Source: Dehalococcoidia bacterium (GTDB lineage: Bacteria; Chloroflexota; Dehalococcoidia; Lucifugimonadales; UBA3495). Taken from it: 20,463 nucleotides of DNA. The number at the start of each line of letters is the position of its first letter. Position 1 is the first letter of the stretch. Below the pieces are notes generated by a model that saw only the letters and a program-made list of their open reading frames with translations, did no database searches and had not been told where the DNA came from. The stretch is taken from positions 10,542 to 31,004 of the forward strand of contig DPHC01000002.1 in the NCBI GenBank assembly GCA_003523055.1, in the 5' to 3' direction. Positions 1 through 7,806 of this stretch are shown piece by piece. A program made the position numbers and the translations under genes.

Positions 1-45
1 GCACCCCCCCCTCCGCAGAATGTATTCTACAAAATATGCTATATA

Positions 46-74
46 TTGACTACATGTCTAATATAAGCTACAAT
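46..74 (+). promoter_or_regulatory. sigma-70-type promoter for the SOUL gene
   Basis: A -35 box TTGACT (46-51) and a -10 box TACAAT (69-74) are separated by exactly 17 bases. Each matches the bacterial housekeeping consensus at five of six positions. Transcription would start near 81 and leave a leader of about 80 bases before the ATG at 161. This is seen directly; that the promoter is active is inference. Confidence 0.6.
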
Positions 75-160
75 ACATACATAAAGTTTTGAGGTTAGAG
101 CAAAATCTAATCCACGGTTTAATAACCCTAAATTTATGAGGTATTGTTGAGTGGATATTA

Positions 161-727
161 ATGAAAAAAATACTTGTGCTAATTGCGGCGGTGGTCATTA
201 TTGGGTTGATATTTGTAGCCATGTTGTCGTACGAAGAGCCTGAATATAAGACCGGATACGAATCTGGTTCTTATTCTGTAAGGTTTTATGATGAAAGAAT
301 AGTAGTGCAGGCAGTAGTTGGTAACGGGGACAGTGGATTTGGAAAACTATTTAAATATATTTCAGGTGCAAACAAAGAGTCTGTCAAAATAGACATGACT
401 ACTCCTGTAACACAATCACAAAATGATGGCGAAATGGTAATGCAATTTTACTTACCTTCCAAGTTTGACAAGTCAAATGTCCCTGTACCCACCGATAACA
501 ACGTGAAAATATCTCTGATAGACGCGGGATATTTTGCAGTTTCAAGATATTCTGGTAGGTCTACTGACAAAAATTTTTACAAACATCTCGATATGCTCAA
601 ATCAGAACTAGACAAAGATAAAGTGTCCATACTAGGGCCGTCAATCAAAGCCACTTACAACGGGCCTTTCACTCCTCCCCAGCTGCGACGAAATGAGGCG
701 ATGTACCCCATAGAATGGAATGATTAG
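161..727 (+). CDS. SOUL-family haem-binding protein, membrane-anchored
   Basis: 188 residues. A hydrophobic segment at about residues 4-22 after a short Lys-rich start looks like an uncleaved signal anchor or signal peptide, placing the rest outside the cytoplasm. The body carries the SOUL/HBP pattern: a YSVRFYDE strand near residue 38, the KLFKYISGANK and KIDMTTPV blocks (about 62-82), FYLP near 96, and the C-terminal LRRNEAMYPI block (175-184). SOUL/HBP proteins bind haem or other tetrapyrroles in animals and plants. Bacterial members are mostly uncharacterised, so haem binding here is family-based, not shown. The ATG follows a GTGGA element by five bases. The gene stands alone behind its own promoter and converges on the hydrolase gene downstream, suggesting single-gene transcription. 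Family assignment is strong; the physiological role is unknown. Confidence 0.85.
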   Translation: MKKILVLIAAVVIIGLIFVAMLSYEEPEYKTGYESGSYSVRFYDERIVVQAVVGNGDSGFGKLFKYISGANKESVKIDMTTPVTQSQNDGEMVMQFYLPSKFDKSNVPVPTDNNVKISLIDAGYFAVSRYSGRSTDKNFYKHLDMLKSELDKDKVSILGPSIKATYNGPFTPPQLRRNEAMYPIEWND

Positions 728-854
728 TTCGTCAGTGGCAATACTGAAAAGTGATGACCATTGCATAAAGAGCTTGAGAAAGTCTAGTCTAGTTTGTACT
801 AATCTCTAGCTAGTTTTAGGGAAACATTATGTGAAAGTATTAATGCCAAGACGA

Positions 855-2462
855 TTACTTTAGATGTTGGTCTATAAGTTCTGATAGTTTAATAGCTGAT
901 TGGCGGGCCGCCGCATCGTTTCGCCCATAGATAGGCCCCGAATGTTCACATTCCCTTTTATATTGTTGATAGAATGGATCTGCTCCAAAATTCCAGTTTG
1001 TATAATCATCAAATTCTATCCTCATGTCATCCAATCTCCATGAGCGTTTATATTCGCGATCGATCCAGAAGTAACATTTGTCTGTTACCCACCATTGACC
1101 TACATTAATTTTGGGTGGGCGCGCATCCCATTTAACTTCATCGAAGGAATGGTATGCGCCTGGATAGGTATCAACTGAAACATCGTAACCACTATTATTA
1201 AAACTGTTCGTCATTTCAATGCAATGGTTTGGTGGGACAGAGTCAAGTTCTCCTTGAAAAATATGAAGTTTGTTAGGCGAGTATTGTGGGTCGTCAAATT
1301 GCCTGCAGAAAAAATAGTATGGTGCCCTCAAAGCAAAATCAACATTATCACCTACAATGGATTTCCTAATAAGGTCTATACCGGTGTAAAAAGCTACCTG
1401 GCCACCCCAGCTAAAGCCTGTGATTCCAATCCTGCTTGAATCTACTTTCGGGTGATCTTGAAGAAATCTTAGTGCAAATAAAGCATCAGCCGCACCCATC
1501 CAAGCAGTTAACGTACTCGGGTTTCTGCTGATTGGATTGTCTTCGCTCAACCCCCGAGGCTGGCAATTATCCATTTCGAGAGTGGCAACGCCTTGTCGCC
1601 TGAAATCTGCCCCGTAAGTGAATTCTCTGTCACCATACCCACATCCTGAACTCCGAATCATAATCATTAGAGGGTATTTTTCTGCATCACCTGCAGGGAA
1701 AGAAAGTAAACCAGGGATTGTGAATTTTGAGTCATTACCTACCCCATCAACGTAATCTATTAGATATTTTGGAGAATAAGAATCAAAAAAGACTTCCTCA
1801 CTTTTGGACAGGTTTGCACTGCATTTATTGTGTTCATCCGTTAAATTTATCGAGTTATGAGTGATTAAATTCCCTTCCCATGATTTTTGTTCTAGGTTTT
1901 GAGGATGATAGTCTGTGAAAGCAATTTTGGTTTCGGATATGTTTGATGCCTCGAAAATTCTACCGCCGTCAGTCCAATCATACCAAAATGGACCATCATC
2001 AACTTTTTTTCGGTTCGTAGGGATGAAAGTTCTCTTATCAGAATTAATCAAATCCTGTGTAATGGTGAAATCTATAAGAGCATTGAATTTTCCATTACCC
2101 AATTCATATTCACCGCCTCCCCAGTTTTCTATCCCCCATTCACAAATAGCTAACCCTCTCCATCTCCCATTCGTGCTTGGATGTAAATCTATCTTTGGTT
2201 TGTATTTTGTTATTGCTACGTCCTCTGCACTCGGATTGGCAATAGTGGGAACTGGTAATCTTGGAGCGAGTGTGACCGGAGTGACGGGAGTGGCAGTGGG
2301 GTTGGGTGGAATAATTGAGCCTTTGTTTTCAACCTGATCTAAATTGCTATAGATAACAGCTTGGATGTCTTGTTCATTTTCTATCGTGCAGGAGACAGAA
2401 AAAACCACTAAAAATACAATAAGTATTGTTTCTATCCGGTATTTGTAATTCCTAGAGAACAA
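855..2462 (-). CDS. secreted or lipid-anchored alpha/beta hydrolase (dienelactone-hydrolase-like)
   Basis: The open frame extends to a TTG at 2483, but a strong AGGAAGG (2470-2476) lies seven bases before a second TTG at 2462. I take that as the start (535 residues; 542 from 2483). The N-terminus is basic, then a hydrophobic stretch ends in FSVSC, a poor but possible lipobox, so the protein is exported and perhaps lipid-anchored at Cys25. A Pro/Thr-rich linker follows (about residues 51-80). The C-terminal half is an alpha/beta hydrolase: nucleophile elbow GFSWGG (Ser351), probable acid Asp407 in GELDS, and His438 in AYHSF. The region before it (about 90-230) matches no domain I recognise. 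Dienelactone-hydrolase relatives cleave esters or lactones; the substrate here cannot be read. It is divergent from the GNAT gene and convergent with the SOUL gene. Confidence 0.75.
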   Translation of the reverse strand: MFSRNYKYRIETILIVFLVVFSVSCTIENEQDIQAVIYSNLDQVENKGSIIPPNPTATPVTPVTLAPRLPVPTIANPSAEDVAITKYKPKIDLHPSTNGRWRGLAICEWGIENWGGGEYELGNGKFNALIDFTITQDLINSDKRTFIPTNRKKVDDGPFWYDWTDGGRIFEASNISETKIAFTDYHPQNLEQKSWEGNLITHNSINLTDEHNKCSANLSKSEEVFFDSYSPKYLIDYVDGVGNDSKFTIPGLLSFPAGDAEKYPLMIMIRSSGCGYGDREFTYGADFRRQGVATLEMDNCQPRGLSEDNPISRNPSTLTAWMGAADALFALRFLQDHPKVDSSRIGITGFSWGGQVAFYTGIDLIRKSIVGDNVDFALRAPYYFFCRQFDDPQYSPNKLHIFQGELDSVPPNHCIEMTNSFNNSGYDVSVDTYPGAYHSFDEVKWDARPPKINVGQWWVTDKCYFWIDREYKRSWRLDDMRIEFDDYTNWNFGADPFYQQYKRECEHSGPIYGRNDAAARQSAIKLSELIDQHLK

Positions 2463-2469
2463 TTTGATA

Positions 2470-2476
2470 CCTTCCT
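2470..2476 (-). promoter_or_regulatory. Shine-Dalgarno site deciding the hydrolase start
   Basis: AGGAAGG on the minus strand lies seven bases upstream of the TTG at 2462. The earlier in-frame TTG at 2483 has only AT-rich sequence before it. Other genes in the window also use GGAGG-like sites, which supports the shorter protein. Confidence 0.6.
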
Positions 2477-2527
2477 GTTTCAAATAATATACAATTACGG
2501 AGATTTAAATTAAGTAAAATTAATTTC

Positions 2528-2541
2528 CCGTGAACCGTGAA
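2528..2541. repeat. tandem 7-bp repeat in a divergent promoter region
   Basis: CCGTGAA occurs twice back to back between the divergent hydrolase (-) and GNAT (+) genes. It sits about 45 bases upstream of the GNAT start and is relatively GC-rich in an AT-rich spacer. It could be an operator with two half-sites, or chance. Confidence 0.35.
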
Positions 2542-2584
2542 CATATTACTACATAAGTAGAATGCATTTACTGTAAAGAAAAAA

Positions 2585-3043
2585 ATGATCGACATAAGAT
2601 TGGATAACATAGCAGGGCATGAAGTTGACGACCTACTTAAAGCTTCAGATGAGTACATGGAAAGATTGTACCCTTCAGAAAGTAATCACTTGATATATTT
2701 AGATCAATTGTTGAACCCTGCCAATGTTTTTATCGGTGCATATTTTAAAGACAATATCGTTGGATGCGGTGCAATAGTTCTGAATCCTGAAAGCTTGGAA
2801 TACGGAGAAGTCAAAAGATTATATGTTGATGAATCTTACAGGGGACATAAAATTGCTACAAAAATCATGAATAAATTAGAGGAATTAGCAAAGGGATATG
2901 GTATTTTGGGCCTGCGGCTTGAAACAGGGATTTATCAACCTGAAGCTATTTCCCTATACCAAAAACTCGGATACCAAAATATTTTGCCATTTGGTGGATA
3001 TGAAGAAGACTTATTAAGTGTATACATGGGTAAGATATTTTAG
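2585..3043 (+). CDS. GNAT-family N-acetyltransferase
   Basis: 152 residues, a typical single GNAT domain. Motif A, which binds the acetyl-CoA pyrophosphate, is at residues 76-92 (VKRLYVDESYRGHKIA, of the form V-x-x-L-x-V-x-x-x-Y-R-G-x-x-I). Motif B is PEAISLYQKLGY (119-130). The N-terminal half includes YPSESNH and IGAYFKDNIVGCGAI, as in the PaiA/YsnE-like subgroup. These enzymes acetylate amines on small molecules or proteins. The acceptor is unknown. No strong Shine-Dalgarno precedes the ATG, only a purine-rich AAAGAAAAAA. The gene is divergent from the hydrolase and followed after 67 bases by a LysE-type exporter, so both may share a transcript. An acetyltransferase next to an exporter may indicate amine or amino-acid detoxification, but that is inference. 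Confidence 0.9.
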   Translation: MIDIRLDNIAGHEVDDLLKASDEYMERLYPSESNHLIYLDQLLNPANVFIGAYFKDNIVGCGAIVLNPESLEYGEVKRLYVDESYRGHKIATKIMNKLEELAKGYGILGLRLETGIYQPEAISLYQKLGYQNILPFGGYEEDLLSVYMGKIF

Positions 3044-3110
3044 TTTTAATACACCACTGGGTATGAATCTAATTTTACCAAGAACGTGCAACAAGGACTA
3101 ATTTTTAAAC

Positions 3111-3713
3111 ATGAATACATATATACCCTTATGGACGTTCATAGTGTTGATGATAGTAACTCCAGGCCCCGGGAATTTACTGATAATGACTTTGGGTTCT
3201 CAACATGGTTTTTGGAAATCCATCCCGTTTAACTGTGGATTAATAACAGGTAATTTATTATTAAACGTAAGTATTGTATGTGGGTTTGGAGTAATAGTAG
3301 ATAGGTTTCCTAACGCTTCAACAATTTTTGCTTATTTGAGCGGAATATACATGATATGGCTCGTGTTGCGAGGATGGAATTTCCAAGGACATGATAATGA
3401 GCAACCTCGGTTGTTGGGATTTGTTTCTGGTTTATTTATCCATCCAGTGAGCCCTAAAGCCTGGGTTATGGGGCTTTTGGCATATTCCCAATTCGTGTCC
3501 CCTGATGCAGCTGTGTTCGAAGCGATAATACTGGTACCGTTGAGTTTTTTGATAGGGCTAATGTTTTTCCATAGTTTTTGGTGTCTAGCGGGTTGTTTGT
3601 TAAAGAAAGTTATAGGTAAGAGCTTGTTCTTAAATAGAATCCTTTCTATTGTGACAATTGGGGTAGTATTATGGGCAGTAATTTATGGAATAAATATAAA
3701 TAAAGGCAAATAA
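3111..3713 (+). CDS. LysE/RhtB-family amino-acid exporter
   Basis: 200 residues, very hydrophobic, with about six membrane segments, the usual size for LysE/RhtB exporters. The family signature TPGPGNLLI is at residues 17-25 in the first segment, followed by a GFWKSIPFNCGLITGN loop and second segment. The central HPVSPKAW (111-118) corresponds to the N-P-K-A/G block of the family, with HP replacing the usual NP. Family members pump amino acids or derivatives such as lysine, arginine, homoserine or threonine out of the cell with proton coupling. The substrate cannot be assigned. It lies downstream of the GNAT gene on the same strand and is separated by 61 bases from the nitroreductase, which has its own strong ribosome site. 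Confidence 0.88.
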   Translation: MNTYIPLWTFIVLMIVTPGPGNLLIMTLGSQHGFWKSIPFNCGLITGNLLLNVSIVCGFGVIVDRFPNASTIFAYLSGIYMIWLVLRGWNFQGHDNEQPRLLGFVSGLFIHPVSPKAWVMGLLAYSQFVSPDAAVFEAIILVPLSFLIGLMFFHSFWCLAGCLLKKVIGKSLFLNRILSIVTIGVVLWAVIYGININKGK

Positions 3714-3774
3714 CAATTTTTATTTTCCGCTGTTTACTGATATTCTATGGTTAGACAATCGATATGGAGGATTT

Positions 3775-4545
3775 ATGGCTTCTGCAAATGGAAATGGATC
3801 AAAATGGACAAGTGAAACAATTAATATATTGCATAAACGAGTTAGTGTAAGAAAGTACACTGATGAACCAGTCCCTCAAGAAGCAATTGATGCAGTTTTG
3901 GGCGCAGCTTTTAGAGCTCCCACTTCATCTAATATTCAAGCTTATAGTGTAGTTGTAGTTAGGGATCAAGAAATAAAGGATGAATTATCAATACTTACCG
4001 GTAACCAACGATGGGTTGCTAAGACTCCAGTATTTTTGGCATTTTGTGCTGATCTAAGGAGTATGGAAGGGGCATTGGAGCTTCATGAACACGATTTGGA
4101 TGATAACAATTTAGAAATAGGTCTTGTTTCCAGCATTGACGCAACTTTGGTTGGGATGTCAGCGTATTTAGCGGCTGAGTCATTGGGCCTACAAGGTTTG
4201 ATGATAGGAGGAGTCCGAAATGATACCAAGTCTATAGCAAAAACTTTGGGTCTTCCGAAAAAAGTTTACTGTGTTTTTGGGATGTGCTTGGGTTGGCCTG
4301 GTGAAACACCTCAATTGAAACCAAGAATGGCTTTCGATCATATGGTACATCATGAACAATATGATTCAGATAAACTTCACGCCGGTTTAGATGCCTATGA
4401 CAAAGCATTGGCAGAACATTACAGAAGCCTTGGAAGGGACACCACTGATGCTTCGTGGACAGACGATATAGATGATAAATTTAGCATGCCAAGACGTGAT
4501 GACTTGAGAGATGCTCTGAAAGATCTTGGATTCGATTTCAGATAA
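3775..4545 (+). CDS. NfsA/FRP-type flavin nitroreductase
   Basis: 256 residues, close to NfsA/FRP enzymes. FMN-binding features are visible: RVSVRKYTD (residues 22-30), RAPTSSNIQAYSVV (47-60), GGVRND (145-150) and the subfamily mark GMCLGWPGE followed by KPRM (169-185). The C-terminal tail (about 200-256) is rich in charged residues, as in the NADPH-binding extension of this branch. Such enzymes use NAD(P)H to reduce nitroaromatics, quinones, flavins or related electrophiles in the cytoplasm as FMN homodimers. The ATG follows GGAGG by four bases, an excellent site. The dehydrogenase gene begins 14 bases after the stop, so the two are almost certainly co-transcribed and may act on one substrate in sequence. 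The true substrate is unknown. Confidence 0.9.
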   Translation: MASANGNGSKWTSETINILHKRVSVRKYTDEPVPQEAIDAVLGAAFRAPTSSNIQAYSVVVVRDQEIKDELSILTGNQRWVAKTPVFLAFCADLRSMEGALELHEHDLDDNNLEIGLVSSIDATLVGMSAYLAAESLGLQGLMIGGVRNDTKSIAKTLGLPKKVYCVFGMCLGWPGETPQLKPRMAFDHMVHHEQYDSDKLHAGLDAYDKALAEHYRSLGRDTTDASWTDDIDDKFSMPRRDDLRDALKDLGFDFR

Positions 4546-4559
4546 CGGAAATTAATAAA

Positions 4560-5687
4560 ATGGATGAGTCTGGTATCCCTGCTTTAATGACAGGTATTAT
4601 AACTACTGGGACCGGCGGTTATGAACGGCTTGAGTACTTGGATAGATTGCCTGTACCTGAACCTGGGCCTGAAGAGGTTTTAGTCAAGGTTTTAGCAGCG
4701 GGAGTAAATAATACTGAAATGAATACACGTTTAGGCTGGTATTCGGCAACCATTGACGTAGGCACGAATAGTCATTCTGAAGTTACTAGTGATGACTTTG
4801 AAGGCATTAAAGACGGCGGCTGGCATAATAAAACCCCTTTTCCTTTGATCCAAGGAACTGATTGCTGTGGCCAAGTGGTCCGAGTAGGACTTCTTGCTAA
4901 CCCTGAGTTATTGAGGAAAAGGGTGCTAGTCCGACCTTGCGTAGCTGTAATCGATGATAAGGGAGGGCCCAAATCCTGTTGGATGGGCTCAGATTTTAAC
5001 GGTTCATTTGCTCAGTTTGTGGTAATTCCACAAACTGAGGTATTCCCTATATCAAGTGAATGGACTGACGAGGAATTAGGAGTAATCCCATGTGCCTATG
5101 GTACAGCCGAAAATATGTGTATTAGAGCAAATGTGAAATCCGGAGATACAGTTTTGATACCAGGAGGTTCAGGAGGAGTTGCAACTGCTGCAATCAAGTT
5201 ATGTAAATTAAGGGGAGCAACAGTTATCTCCATAACGAATGAATCAAAAAGAGATTATGTAGCAGAAATGGGAGCAGACATTGTTTACGAGGGCCGTTAC
5301 GGAGGATCTGGTTGGAAATCCATGGCTGCTGATGTGCAGAACAACGTGAACGTTGTTATAGACAATGTCGGAGGTGAGGGATTTTTAGATTTGATTAATT
5401 GCCTGAAAGCTGATGGGAGTTATGTTTGTAGTGGAGCTATAAATGGTCCCGTCGTCTCTTTGGACTTGAGAACAATGTACTTACGGGATTTGAAACTAAT
5501 TGGAACGACCACCTGGGAAAAATCAGTATTCCCTAACTTGATCAGTTATATCCAACAAGGGTTTGTGGTACCTCCACGTGTTACTGTATTTCCTCTAAAC
5601 AAAATAGCAGAAGCGCAAAAGCTGTTCATGGCAAAAGAATATGTGGGTAAACTTGCGTTGATACCTCCCCCTACTACAATTTTCTAA
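4560..5687 (+). CDS. MDR-superfamily alcohol dehydrogenase / quinone oxidoreductase
   Basis: 375 residues. The GroES-like N-terminal half has PEPGPEEVLVKVLAAGVNN (33-51) and IQGTDCCGQVV (97-107). The Rossmann half has PGGSGGVATAAIKL (201-214) for NAD(P) binding, then a beta-alpha-beta run to VVIDNVGGEG (265-274). At the place where zinc alcohol dehydrogenases carry the catalytic Cys (GxCxxD), this protein reads VNNTEMN, and the four clustered structural-zinc cysteines are absent. It is therefore probably zinc-independent, like quinone oxidoreductases or enoyl reductases. An insertion at about 60-95 lengthens the N-terminal domain relative to ordinary quinone reductases. It is the second gene of a unit with the nitroreductase, 14 bases apart. 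Family is secure; substrate is unknown. Confidence 0.85.
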   Translation: MDESGIPALMTGIITTGTGGYERLEYLDRLPVPEPGPEEVLVKVLAAGVNNTEMNTRLGWYSATIDVGTNSHSEVTSDDFEGIKDGGWHNKTPFPLIQGTDCCGQVVRVGLLANPELLRKRVLVRPCVAVIDDKGGPKSCWMGSDFNGSFAQFVVIPQTEVFPISSEWTDEELGVIPCAYGTAENMCIRANVKSGDTVLIPGGSGGVATAAIKLCKLRGATVISITNESKRDYVAEMGADIVYEGRYGGSGWKSMAADVQNNVNVVIDNVGGEGFLDLINCLKADGSYVCSGAINGPVVSLDLRTMYLRDLKLIGTTTWEKSVFPNLISYIQQGFVVPPRVTVFPLNKIAEAQKLFMAKEYVGKLALIPPPTTIF

Positions 5688-5980
5688 GAGATAACGAGTT
5701 CAAGTCGTGACACAAAATAGTTGTGCTGGGATTTGAATAGGTTAGGTATCAATCTTTAATAGCTTGAATAGAAGAGCGATGAAAAACCTAATTATAGGTT
5801 GGGTACTAGATAACAAGGAATGGCATGGAGATTGTCTATGAGTGAACAGGTTTTCAGTGTATGTGACTAACATGTGTCGTACCTCAGTATTCTTTGTGCT
5901 AGGATTTTGCTATCTAGAATCATTTATCAGATTCTTTAATGAGAATTAATGAAAACTTTACTGAAGAGTGGATGTATCAT
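5688..5980. other. intergenic region before purD
   Basis: About 290 bases without a convincing gene. It contains two small perfect inverted repeats: CACAA/TTGTG (5711-5725) and AACCTA/TAGGTT (5785-5800, four-base loop). Neither is followed by a run of T, so neither is a clear intrinsic terminator. I found no promoter with both boxes at good spacing. The purD promoter is expected here but cannot be fixed by eye. Confidence 0.5.
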
Positions 5981-7249
5981 ATGCGCGTTTTAGTGATTGG
6001 ATCTGGGGCAAGAGAACATGCTATGGCAGATAAGCTCATTGAAAGCACGTCCGTCACAAGTGTGCATAGCTGCCCTGGTAATATTTTAATGGAAACTATA
6101 GGCCCTGTTTACGATATTGAAATATGTGATTTTGATAAAATATCCAAGATTTGCTTAAATCATAATATAGATTTGATTGCCGTTGGACCTGAAATACCCA
6201 TGGCTGCCGGTATTTCAGAGTATTTTGAAACTTCTTCAATAAAAGTGTTTGGACCTACCTCTGGTGCTGCAAGATTAGAGTCAAGTAAAGCATTCACAAG
6301 AGAATTATTGGAACGCATTGATGTACCAAGCCCCAATTTCAATATATTTGATGATATAAATAAAGCAATTGACTGGATAGACAGAAATGATGGACCTAAG
6401 GTTATCAAAGCTGATGGATTAGCAGCCGGTAAGGGAGTAATTATAGCCGACCGCAAAGAGGCACAAAAAATTGCTGTTAATGCGATTATGGGAGATAAAA
6501 TATTTGGAGAATCCGGCAACAACCTAATAATTGAAGAAAAATTAGAAGGCCCGGAAATTAGCGTATTTGCTTTCTGCGATGGTGAAAACATTTCCAATCC
6601 CGTTGTGGCGTGCGATTATAAAAGAGCCCAAGACGGAGATAGGGGCCTTAATACTGGGGGTATGGGGAGTTATAGTTATCCTGGAATTATAGATAATTCT
6701 CTATTACAGCACATTAAAGATATTATATTACTCCCTACCGTCTCAGAAATGACTAGGTTAGGAGTTCCATATAAAGGAGTTCTTTATGCAGGATTGATGA
6801 TTACACCAAGTGGTCCTAAAGTGTTGGAATTTAATTGTAGATTCGGAGATCCTGAAGCTCAGGTGATCTTGCCTCGCCTAAAGACCGACCTGGGTAGTGT
6901 TATGGATGCATGTGTCACAGGTAACTTGAGATCTGTTGTAGTCGAATGGAATGATTTAGCTTGTGTTGGAGTAGTATTAGCTTCCGCTGGATATCCCAGC
7001 GCATATCAAACTGGGTATGAGATTTCAAATTTAAATGAATCCGTTGAAAATACGAAATTATTTGCCGGAGGAATTTCCATAAACAGTACTACTGGAATCA
7101 ATTGTACAAATGGTGGGAGAATTTTGACTGCCGTTGGCATGGCAGACACCATAAGCAAAGCTAGAAAACTAGCATATGAAAAACTTAATACTATAAACTC
7201 TTCTAATACTTTTTTCAGAACAGATATAGGGCAAGTACTTAGGACGTAA
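5981..7249 (+). CDS. purD: phosphoribosylamine--glycine ligase (GAR synthetase)
   Basis: Joins glycine to phosphoribosylamine with ATP, step two of de novo purine synthesis, in the cytoplasm. I start at ATG 5981 because PurD proteins begin M-x-V-L-V-I-G-S-G-x-R-E-H. The upstream ATGs at 5939 and 5972 would add 14 or 3 residues with no homology; no candidate has a strong ribosome site (a weak GTGGA precedes 5981 by eight bases). The resulting 422 residues fit the family. Visible blocks: IDLIAVGPE (63-71), ATP-grasp loop KADGLAAGKG (143-152), YKRAQDGDRGLNTGGMG (213-229), metal-binding EFNCRFGDPEAQ (283-294), and the C-terminal AVGMADTISKARKLAYE. It is first of the purine genes here, followed after 92 bases by an orphan gene rather than directly by purE. 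Confidence 0.95.
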   Translation: MRVLVIGSGAREHAMADKLIESTSVTSVHSCPGNILMETIGPVYDIEICDFDKISKICLNHNIDLIAVGPEIPMAAGISEYFETSSIKVFGPTSGAARLESSKAFTRELLERIDVPSPNFNIFDDINKAIDWIDRNDGPKVIKADGLAAGKGVIIADRKEAQKIAVNAIMGDKIFGESGNNLIIEEKLEGPEISVFAFCDGENISNPVVACDYKRAQDGDRGLNTGGMGSYSYPGIIDNSLLQHIKDIILLPTVSEMTRLGVPYKGVLYAGLMITPSGPKVLEFNCRFGDPEAQVILPRLKTDLGSVMDACVTGNLRSVVVEWNDLACVGVVLASAGYPSAYQTGYEISNLNESVENTKLFAGGISINSTTGINCTNGGRILTAVGMADTISKARKLAYEKLNTINSSNTFFRTDIGQVLRT

Positions 7250-7267
7250 TTAAATGACTAATGTGAG

Positions 7268-7295
7268 TCGTAGAATACCTAAACATATGCTACGA
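7268..7295 (+). repeat. inverted repeat after purD
   Basis: TCGTAG (7268-7273) and CTACGA (7290-7295) form perfect six-base arms around a 16-base spacer, between purD and the acidic orphan. No T-run follows, so terminator function is doubtful. A regulatory hairpin or chance are both possible. Confidence 0.25.
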
Positions 7296-7341
7296 TTTGC
7301 TCTTGAAATTAACACATAAATCTGGATAAAAGCAGGCCGAA

Positions 7342-7806
7342 ATGAGTGACTGGGAAGATAGTTTGTCTAATTTGAGTATCGATATAGAAAATATTAGAAA
7401 AGAACGACTTGAATTAGATGCGGAAAATAGGAAAGAAGACCAAGCCAATCGTAAATTATTACTCGAAACTGCAAATAATTTAGAATTGGAATCGTTATTG
7501 CAGAGTATTAATGAAAAAATATTACATAACAATGGAATTATTACTATCAATAATTCCTGGGAATCAGAGACCGACTTCAATGAGCCAGAACCAGAACCAA
7601 ATGCAGATGAACAAGATGAAGAAGATACTGATTATATAAGTTACGTATTGGATTGGGATGAAGATGGAGAACGTGAAATAGCAATTGATATAGGCCTCGA
7701 GGACGGTTCTATGTACTTGGAAATAAATGGGCACGATGTCGCACTTGAAGCCCCTGAAATACAACAAATGCTAATTAACGTAATCCAGGAAGAGTTAGAA
7801 ATTTAA
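7342..7806 (+). CDS. uncharacterised acidic protein with predicted N-terminal coiled coil
   Basis: 154 residues, no family recognised. Three parts can be seen. Residues about 11-60 are highly charged and heptad-like (Glu, Lys, Asn, Leu), probably a helical coiled coil. Residues about 73-98 are an acidic, Pro-containing linker including EPEPEPN and DEQDEEDTD. Residues 98-154 form a compact region with alternating strands (YVLDWDEDGE, REIAIDIG, MYLEINGHDVAL) and a terminal amphipathic helix. There is no signal peptide or membrane segment, so it is likely cytoplasmic. Start is the first ATG, with only a weak purine-rich site. It lies between purD and purE with gaps of 92 and 153 bases, so it may be transcribed separately. 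The base composition resembles its neighbours. It is probably a real gene: the reading frame has protein-like composition and a structured C-terminus. Confidence 0.7.
   Translation: MSDWEDSLSNLSIDIENIRKERLELDAENRKEDQANRKLLLETANNLELESLLQSINEKILHNNGIITINNSWESETDFNEPEPEPNADEQDEEDTDYISYVLDWDEDGEREIAIDIGLEDGSMYLEINGHDVALEAPEIQQMLINVIQEELEI

Noticed and set aside
4..11. Run of eight C at the window start
   Set aside because: No gene context is available upstream, and such runs may also be contig-edge or sequencing artefacts.
783..820. CTAG-rich stretch between the convergent SOUL and hydrolase genes as a bidirectional terminator
   Set aside because: The CTAG units are direct rather than properly inverted, and no stable stem with T-tract can be drawn on either strand.
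5785..5800. AACCTA-ATTA-TAGGTT hairpin as an intrinsic terminator of the nitroreductase-MDR unit
   Set aside because: Six AT-rich pairs, no following run of T, and located about 100 bases past the stop.
5820..5870. Very short reading frames before purD, including a ten-codon frame (MSEQVFSVCD) with GGAG upstream, as a possible leader peptide
   Set aside because: Too short to separate from chance, no attenuator-like hairpin and T-tract follows, and purine operons are not usually controlled by leader peptides.
6160..6597. Minus-strand open frame opposite purD
   Set aside because: Shadow of the purD coding frame; its composition follows from the complementary codons.
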